DNA from: Paraglomus occultum
Lineage: Eukaryota; Glomeromycota; Glomeromycetes; Paraglomerales; Paraglomeraceae
Reading direction: 5' to 3'
DNA length: 29,309 nucleotides
NCBI GenBank assembly: GCA_910592205.1
Contig: CAJVPJ010000309.1
Location: forward strand, 1 to 29,309
The notes beneath the pieces were generated by a model that was not told the origin of the DNA, made no database searches, and was given only the letters and a program-made list of their open reading frames with translations. The position numbers were made by a program, and so were the translations under genes. Numbering within the stretch: the first letter of the stretch is position 1; each line of letters begins with the position of its first letter. This document shows positions 24,239 to 29,309 of this stretch, in pieces.

Positions 24239-26896
24239 TTATTTGAAACCAGGAACGCCGTAAGCAGATTGTTGAACAATGTTTGCCTGTTGTTCTAGGT
24301 TCTTCATTTCTATTTCTTCCTTATCTAAAAGACTGACATGCGAAGAAGTCAAAGAAGCAACACTTGTTTGTTCACTCTCCACATTAACTGCTAATCATTG
24401 TTGGGAAGATTCTGGTTCGATGGATTCAAATTCCCTGGTTTTTTTCTCTTTTTCTGTTCCCTCTACTTCTTTGGAGAATTCTTCTACATTTTCTTCTTCA
24501 ATTAAAGAACCTCTTTTTTTATAGTCAACCACTTTGTCTTCAAGTAGTTTTATAGACTCAACAATTCCTCATGAACGGCTTTCTTTTTTGTCCTTGGCTA
24601 AATCTTTGGCTAGTTCTGTTCTTTTTTCAATCAATTCGCTAATATCTACTTCTTTGTTATGGTTTTCATCATATATCTCTAAAAACTCATCGGCTTTTTC
24701 ATTTAAGTCTTTTAACGCCTTGTTTACTTTTCCTAAATCAGAACCCATGCCAAGTTTTTTAATTATTCCTAATAGTTCATGATAATTGTCCAAAAACGTG
24801 TCAGCATCATTTAAGAATTCTTTTCATTTTTCCTCCCTCTTGGTGTAATAATTCTCCTCAATTTGAGAAGCAATCGCATCAATAAGAGGAGAGGCGGCAG
24901 CGAGAGAGCCTCCAGCTGTCGCTTGATCGGTTAAAGCTAAAATACCACCCGTGACCGCAGCAGCGCGGGCAATTCATTTTACGCCACCGAGATAGCGAAA
25001 TTTACTGTATTGTTCGGGAGATTGGAGTTTGCTTAACTCATTGCCTGGCTCGCCTTCGTCTGTTTTTCCTCATTTGTTAAGAAACTGCTTGAGGTTGCTG
25101 CGAATAACAAATAACCTTTCTAAGGGAATGGCGGAAGCGGTGATGTTATTTTGCTTGTCTGTTCTCCATTTGTCAAGGCTGTAATATTTTTTGCTAGCCG
25201 ATTTCGAATCTTCTTTTTCTTCTACCAGACATCTACTTTTATCCAGTTCTTCCATGATTTTGGTGGATTGGTGAGGATAATTACTATTGCAGTAAACTTT
25301 TTTGCAACTCTCTGGTAAGTACTCTAATCCTTCCTTTAGGCTGGTATTACTAATGCTTAATCATTCTAACTTATTCAAACTTTCGAGAGGCTTTAAACTT
25401 CCTTCAAATGGGCAATTGCTAATGTCTGAATACTTTAACTCTTTCAGAGAAATCAAAACTTTTAAGTCTTGTGAAAGATTTGGATTGTTATCGCATTTAA
25501 GTTCGACTAGACTTTGGCAATCACCTAAATTAAAACTAGTTAACTTGTTGCCAGAGCAACTTAATTTCTTTAAGTTAGTAAACCCTTTTAATCTTAATCT
25601 TCCGGCTAAATTTTGCTGACTAAGGTCTAATTTAGTAATTTCTACTCTTTTTTTACCTTTATTATTTCAGTCGCCACTACCGTCCCAACCTTCATCGGCT
25701 GTTTCTCTTTGGCATTCCCCTCTTTGTGGATAATTTTCTTCTAATCATTGGTCTAATAATTTCTGATTGTCATCAGGCTTATTAACAAAATCTTTGTATT
25801 TCTTTAAATCATGATTGAAACATTCCCAGTCTTCTTGAATGACTTTTACTTTTGCCTGTTTCCTTTTGTCTGCTTCACAAGAAAAAACTTTAATATTTTC
25901 TGGTAAATATTCTAATCCATCATCAATGTCAGTGCTGCTAATATCTAAATATTCCAGTTTTCCCAGATTTTGTAAGGGCTCTAAAGAGCCAGTAAATCGA
26001 TTATAAACTCCTTGATTAATCTTTATTTGATTGTGATTGCCTATTTTTAATTCCCTCAAATTAACACTTTTTCCAAAAACAGAGCAATCCTGGGAAAGGA
26101 AATTGTTATTTTCGGCATACAAATAAGTTAACTGTTTAGTTTGAAGAGGAGAAAGAGCCAAATATTCCAAATAGTTATCGCCACACCTAAGACCTTCTAA
26201 TTTACCCGAGTTAGTTAAGTCAAGAGTAGTTAATTGGTTATTATTACAATTAAGCATTCTTAGTTGTCGACAATTATTAAGTTTTAAACTAGTTAATTTA
26301 TTGCCTCAACAATCTAATATTTCTAGATTTAAAAAATCAGATAGGTCTAAAGAACCGGTTAAGTTTTTGTTCTTGACATCCAGTATTTTTATTGACTTTC
26401 TTTTTGGTTTAAGATAGCAAAAGTTCAAATAGTCCTCGGCTAGCACGCTTGTCCGCCAATCATTAAATTCTTTTCTTAACTGGTCTAAGTTAAATTGTTG
26501 TTGGACATAATTCTTGTTTCTTAAATAAGCCGCGAACTCGTAGTCAACGGGTTGCAATCCCACTTCCAACCATTCTTTAATCTGTTCGTAAGTAAAGCCA
26601 ATATTTTGTCACTGGAAGGCAAATTCAGAAGTAATACCGGCGTTTTTTCATCGAGTATATTCTTCTCTCAGTTCTTTTATTTTTTTAGCAATTTTTTCAT
26701 CTGGTCAGCCTACTAATGAACCAGAGCCATAAAAATAATAGCCTTGGTAATATAAATAGTTAGCAAAATCGGCTTCTTGGGGTTCTATATTTTTATCAAT
26801 ATATCCTTTGCAATCATAATAATCAAAACCTCGGTCTTCTCATTCTTTTTGCAACTCACTAGTGAAATCAGGATGAATATCTTTTCAGTCGATCAT
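24239..26896 (-). CDS. Large leucine-rich-repeat protein
   Basis: 885 aa in one frame once TGA is Trp (checked open through the whole span). Residues 1-160 contain at least two copies of a helical motif with a 'W..xGF....' and '..L.P.d.eFA.YL' pattern (compare 'WEDRGFDYYD' with 'WQNIGFTYEQ'). A first LRR block (about 165-345) has 'NLTGSLDLSDFLNLEILDC', 'NNQLTTLDL' and ends 'DIDDGLEYLPENIKVFSC'; a second (about 415-535) repeats the scheme with 'NLAGRLRLKGFTNLKKLSC' and 'GLEYLPESCKKVYC'. Then comes a charged region, an Ala/Gly-rich hydrophobic segment near 630-660 and a helical C-terminus. No signal peptide. LRRs bind proteins; the style recalls endobacterial and fungal proteins of mycorrhizal systems (from memory). 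Confidence 0.85.
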
Positions 26897-27039
26897 AATA
26901 TAATACTATTTTTATTATAAATGACAGTAACAAAGAGTATTCATTAGTTAAATAAACACAAAAAATCCACGTTCTCCCTGGTTTTATAATAATTAAAAGT
27001 TAAAAAAAGTAAAGAATGTTTAAAACTTTTTTATAATTC
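26897..27039. promoter_or_regulatory. Divergent promoter region, LRR gene and uvrB
   Basis: 143 bases. Toward uvrB there are two TATAAT boxes: 26985-26990, which leaves a leader of about 43-50 bases, and 27032-27037, which ends two bases before the ATG and is too close for a usual start point. Toward the LRR gene, TATTATATT directly precedes the ATG. No Shine-Dalgarno on either side. Confidence 0.35.
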
Positions 27040-29010
27040 ATGTTCCGTCTCATAACTAATTTTCATCCAAAAGGAGACCAACCCACTGCTATCAAGAAAA
27101 TAGTCGAAAGTATTCACAAAGGAGAAAAAGAGCAAGTTCTTTTGGGAGCCACCGGCACCGGCAAAACTTTTACCATGGCAAACATTATCCAACTAACCCA
27201 AAAACCTACTCTAATTCTAGCTCATAATAAAACCTTGGCGATGCAAATCTATCAAGAAATGCAAGGATTTTTTCCTCATAATAAGGTTGAATATTATGTT
27301 TCTTATTTTGATTATTATCAACCAGAAGCCTATAAACCCGCTAGTGATATGTATATTGGCAAAAAAGTTCAAAGAAATGCCAGCATTGCCAAAATGCGCT
27401 TAAAAACTTTAAATTCTTTGGTTACTGATAGACACGTAATCGTGGTGGCTTCTGTGGCCGCCATTTATGGCTGCTTTAATCCCACCTCTTATCGAAAAGT
27501 AGTAATTCATTTAGAAAAAGGGCAGAGAGTGGATAAGGACCTGCTTCAAGAAAAATTATTGCTTCTCGGATATAAAAATGACAAAAAGATCAACCCAGGA
27601 AATTGCCAAATAAAGGAGAACAAAATCAACTTCATGCTAGGTTGGGAAGAGAATTACTATTTCTCGTTAAGTATTAAGGGAAACGAGATTCAAAAAATAG
27701 AAAAAATAAATCAGCAAACGGATGAAATAACAAAAGAACTGCAAAAAATTGCTATTCCGCCCAGCCAGGACTATGTGGGTGAAGAAGGAGAAGAATTAAC
27801 CGAAATTCTAGCAAGAATTGAGAGAGAATTGAATGAACAAAAAGAATACTTTTGCCAAGAAGGAAAATTTTTAGAAGCCGAAAGATTAGAAAAAAGGGTT
27901 CAGGAAGATTTATTTAACTTGCGGGAAATGGGTTTTTGTCCCGGAATTGAAAATTATGCCCGCTATTTTGACGGAAGAAGTGAGGGAGAGACCCCTTTTG
28001 TCTTGCTGGATTACTTTCCCAAGGATTTTTTAACTATTATTGACGAGTCCCACATTACCATCCCTCAAGTCAGGGCCATGTATAACACTGACCGCCGCCG
28101 CAAGGAAACCTTAGTAAAATATGGCTTTCGCTTACCTTCCGCCCTGGATAACCGTCCTTTAAACCAGGAAGAATTTTTTGCCAAAATTGGCTATTCTCTT
28201 TATGTTTCTGCTACCCCAGGCGATTTCGAACTAGAGAAAGTAAATTATCAGCCAGTGGAACAAATTATTCGTCCGACTGGCCTGCTTGACCCTGAAATAG
28301 AAGTAAGAACCACCCGCAACCAAATTGCCGACATCATGGAAGAAATAAAAGAAAAAAGCCACCGAGGAGAAAAAGTGCTTATCTATGCTTTAACTATTGC
28401 TATGTCGGAAGATATTGCGGCTTTTTTACAAGAAAGAAATATCCGAGTAGTTTATCTTCACAGCCGTCTAGAAATTTTTGAAAGATACCAAGCCATTACT
28501 AGTTTACGGCGCGGAGTGTATGACGTAATAGTTGGAATTAACCTGCTAAAAGAAGGAATAGACCTGCCTGAAGTTTCTTTGGTTTGTATTCTAGATGCTG
28601 ATAAACCTGGATTTTTGCGGGACACTCGTTCGCTAATTCAAATAATTGGACGGGCTTCCCGAAATAGGAATGGCCGGGTTATTCTTTACGCTGATAAAAT
28701 TACTGATAATATGTGAGGTGCCATTGAGGAAACCAACCGTCGCCGCCAAATTCAGAAAGAACACAACCGTCAGAATAATATCGTCCCTCAAACCGTTGAA
28801 AAACCGGTTAAGGATATTGCTCTTGACCCTCTAATAGCCCTGTTAATAGAAAAAGCCCAAAAAGGAGAAATGGAAGAAAAAGAATTAAAAAAATTGGTTA
28901 AAGATTTGCGAAGACAAATGAAAAGATTTACTCGGGAATTTAAGTTTGACCAAGCCATTGCTTTTCGTAATGCCCTTTTAGACTTAGAAAAGATAGAGAT
29001 TGCTGTATAA
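27040..29010 (+). CDS. uvrB: UvrABC excision repair helicase UvrB
   Basis: 656 aa, usual length. UvrB is the damage-verifying core of nucleotide excision repair, loaded by UvrA and recruiting UvrC. Motif I 'GATGTGKTFTMAN', Ia 'LAHNKTLA', the beta-hairpin region 'YYVSYFDYYQPEAYKP', motif II 'TIIDESH', 'YVSATPG', 'GINLLKEGIDLPEV', 'QIIGRASRN', and the C-terminal UVR motif 'LVKDLRRQMKRFTREFKFDQA'. A single TGA (28714) encodes Trp 'NMWGAI'. The hairpin segment reads 'SDMYIGKKV' where homologues usually have 'TDTYIEKD'. uvrA and uvrC are not in the window. Confidence 0.97.
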
Positions 29011-29077
29011 GACTTAGGCACTTATTGCTAATAATTGTTAAAATAAAACATATACTAAAGTATAAAGTAAAGTTGAT

Positions 29078-29305
29078 ATGCAAACTAATATTCATAAAGG
29101 AAAAATAGAAAGGATAATTGAAGAAAACTCAGACTTCTTCCTAAAGGAGTGAGAAAGGGAGAAAGTAAAAAAGAAAGGACAGATTAATGAACTTGCTAAG
29201 CAATGCACGAAAGACTATCGAAAATTAACAGTTAAGGAGTATACCAATATACCAAAAAAGAGAAGTAATTATGAGTGAAGAATTACTACAAAGAAGTTCA
29301 GATAA
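29078..29305 (+). CDS. Small basic hypothetical protein
   Basis: 75 aa, ATG 29078, TAA 29303-29305, TGA-coded Trp at codons 25 and 66. Lys/Glu-rich helical N-terminal half ('KGKIERIIEENSDFFLKEWE'), basic C-terminal half. A TATAAA box (29061-29066) stands 11 bases before the ATG. No family recognised. Its 3' end overlaps a further frame that opens at 29271. Confidence 0.45.
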
Positions 29306-29309
29306 TCCT
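29271..29309 (+). CDS. Possible start of a downstream gene (truncated by window end)
   Basis: ATG at 29271 opens a frame reading 'MSEELLQRSSDNP' up to the window edge, overlapping the preceding small gene by 35 bases in another frame. The acidic-polar start is plausible for a real gene, but only 13 codons are visible. Confidence 0.25.
   Translation, partial: MSEELLQRSSDNP

Noticed and set aside
25302-25619. + strand frame of 105 codons (and those at 24279-24524 and 24534-24782)
   Set aside because: All antisense to the LRR gene, which is continuous under code 4; their Ser/Leu-rich content mirrors the sense strand.

Overview
The window looks like the genome of a Mollicutes-type bacterium with a reduced, AT-rich genome. 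TGA is read as tryptophan: almost every long reading frame stays open only if TGA is a sense codon, and TGA falls on conserved Trp sites such as the AsnRS 'LAEFW' motif and the TyrRS 'NKDW' motif. TGG is used as well. There is no peptidoglycan, pilus or two-component gene, Shine-Dalgarno sequences are nearly absent, and genes abut or overlap. A leucine-rich-repeat protein of the 'NLxGSLDLSDFxNLExLDC' style resembles, from memory, proteins of the mycoplasma-related endobacteria of arbuscular mycorrhizal fungi (Candidatus Moeniiplasma). That lineage assignment is inference.

Layout. 1-839 (+) is the end of a C-terminally membrane-anchored protein. 836-4001 (-) is an apparent operon: der (GTPase), a 33-aa CxxC peptide, tyrS without its S4 domain, and a membrane-tethered PD-(D/E)XK-type nuclease. 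4093-7391 (+ unless noted) holds rpsJ, rpmB (-), rny and three small unknown genes, ending at a terminator. 7505-8500 (+) is an ABC-exporter membrane domain with no ATPase domain. 8598-11454 (-) is an operon of rpsG, secE-like, nusG, a zinc-ribbon membrane protein and a Cof-type HAD phosphatase. 11664-13274 (+) has mnmE and a two-TM peptide. 13307-13496 (-) carries tRNA-Met and tRNA-Ser. 13537-14502 (+) is another C-terminally anchored protein.

14547-22171 (-) is the most striking part, a seven-gene colinear array: thymidylate kinase fused to NUDIX; ABC exporter; thymidine kinase fused to guanylate kinase; two-TM peptide; second ABC exporter; coiled-coil protein; asnS. Each fused protein is one uninterrupted frame under code 4. 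Together they supply dT to dTMP to dTDP and GMP to GDP phosphorylation plus nucleotide hydrolysis, next to two half-transporters that probably form a heterodimer. I read this as a condensed nucleotide-salvage or nucleotide-exchange module of a host-dependent cell. The link between the transporters and nucleotides is inference from neighbourhood only.

22375-23352 (+) is a fourth C-terminally anchored protein. 23349-26896 (-) encodes a RuvC-like resolvase, a short hydrophobic protein and the 885-aa LRR protein. 27040-29010 (+) is uvrB, followed by a small basic protein and the possible start of a further gene.

No CRISPR array, insertion sequence, rRNA or prophage was seen. No gene-free stretch exceeds about 210 bases.
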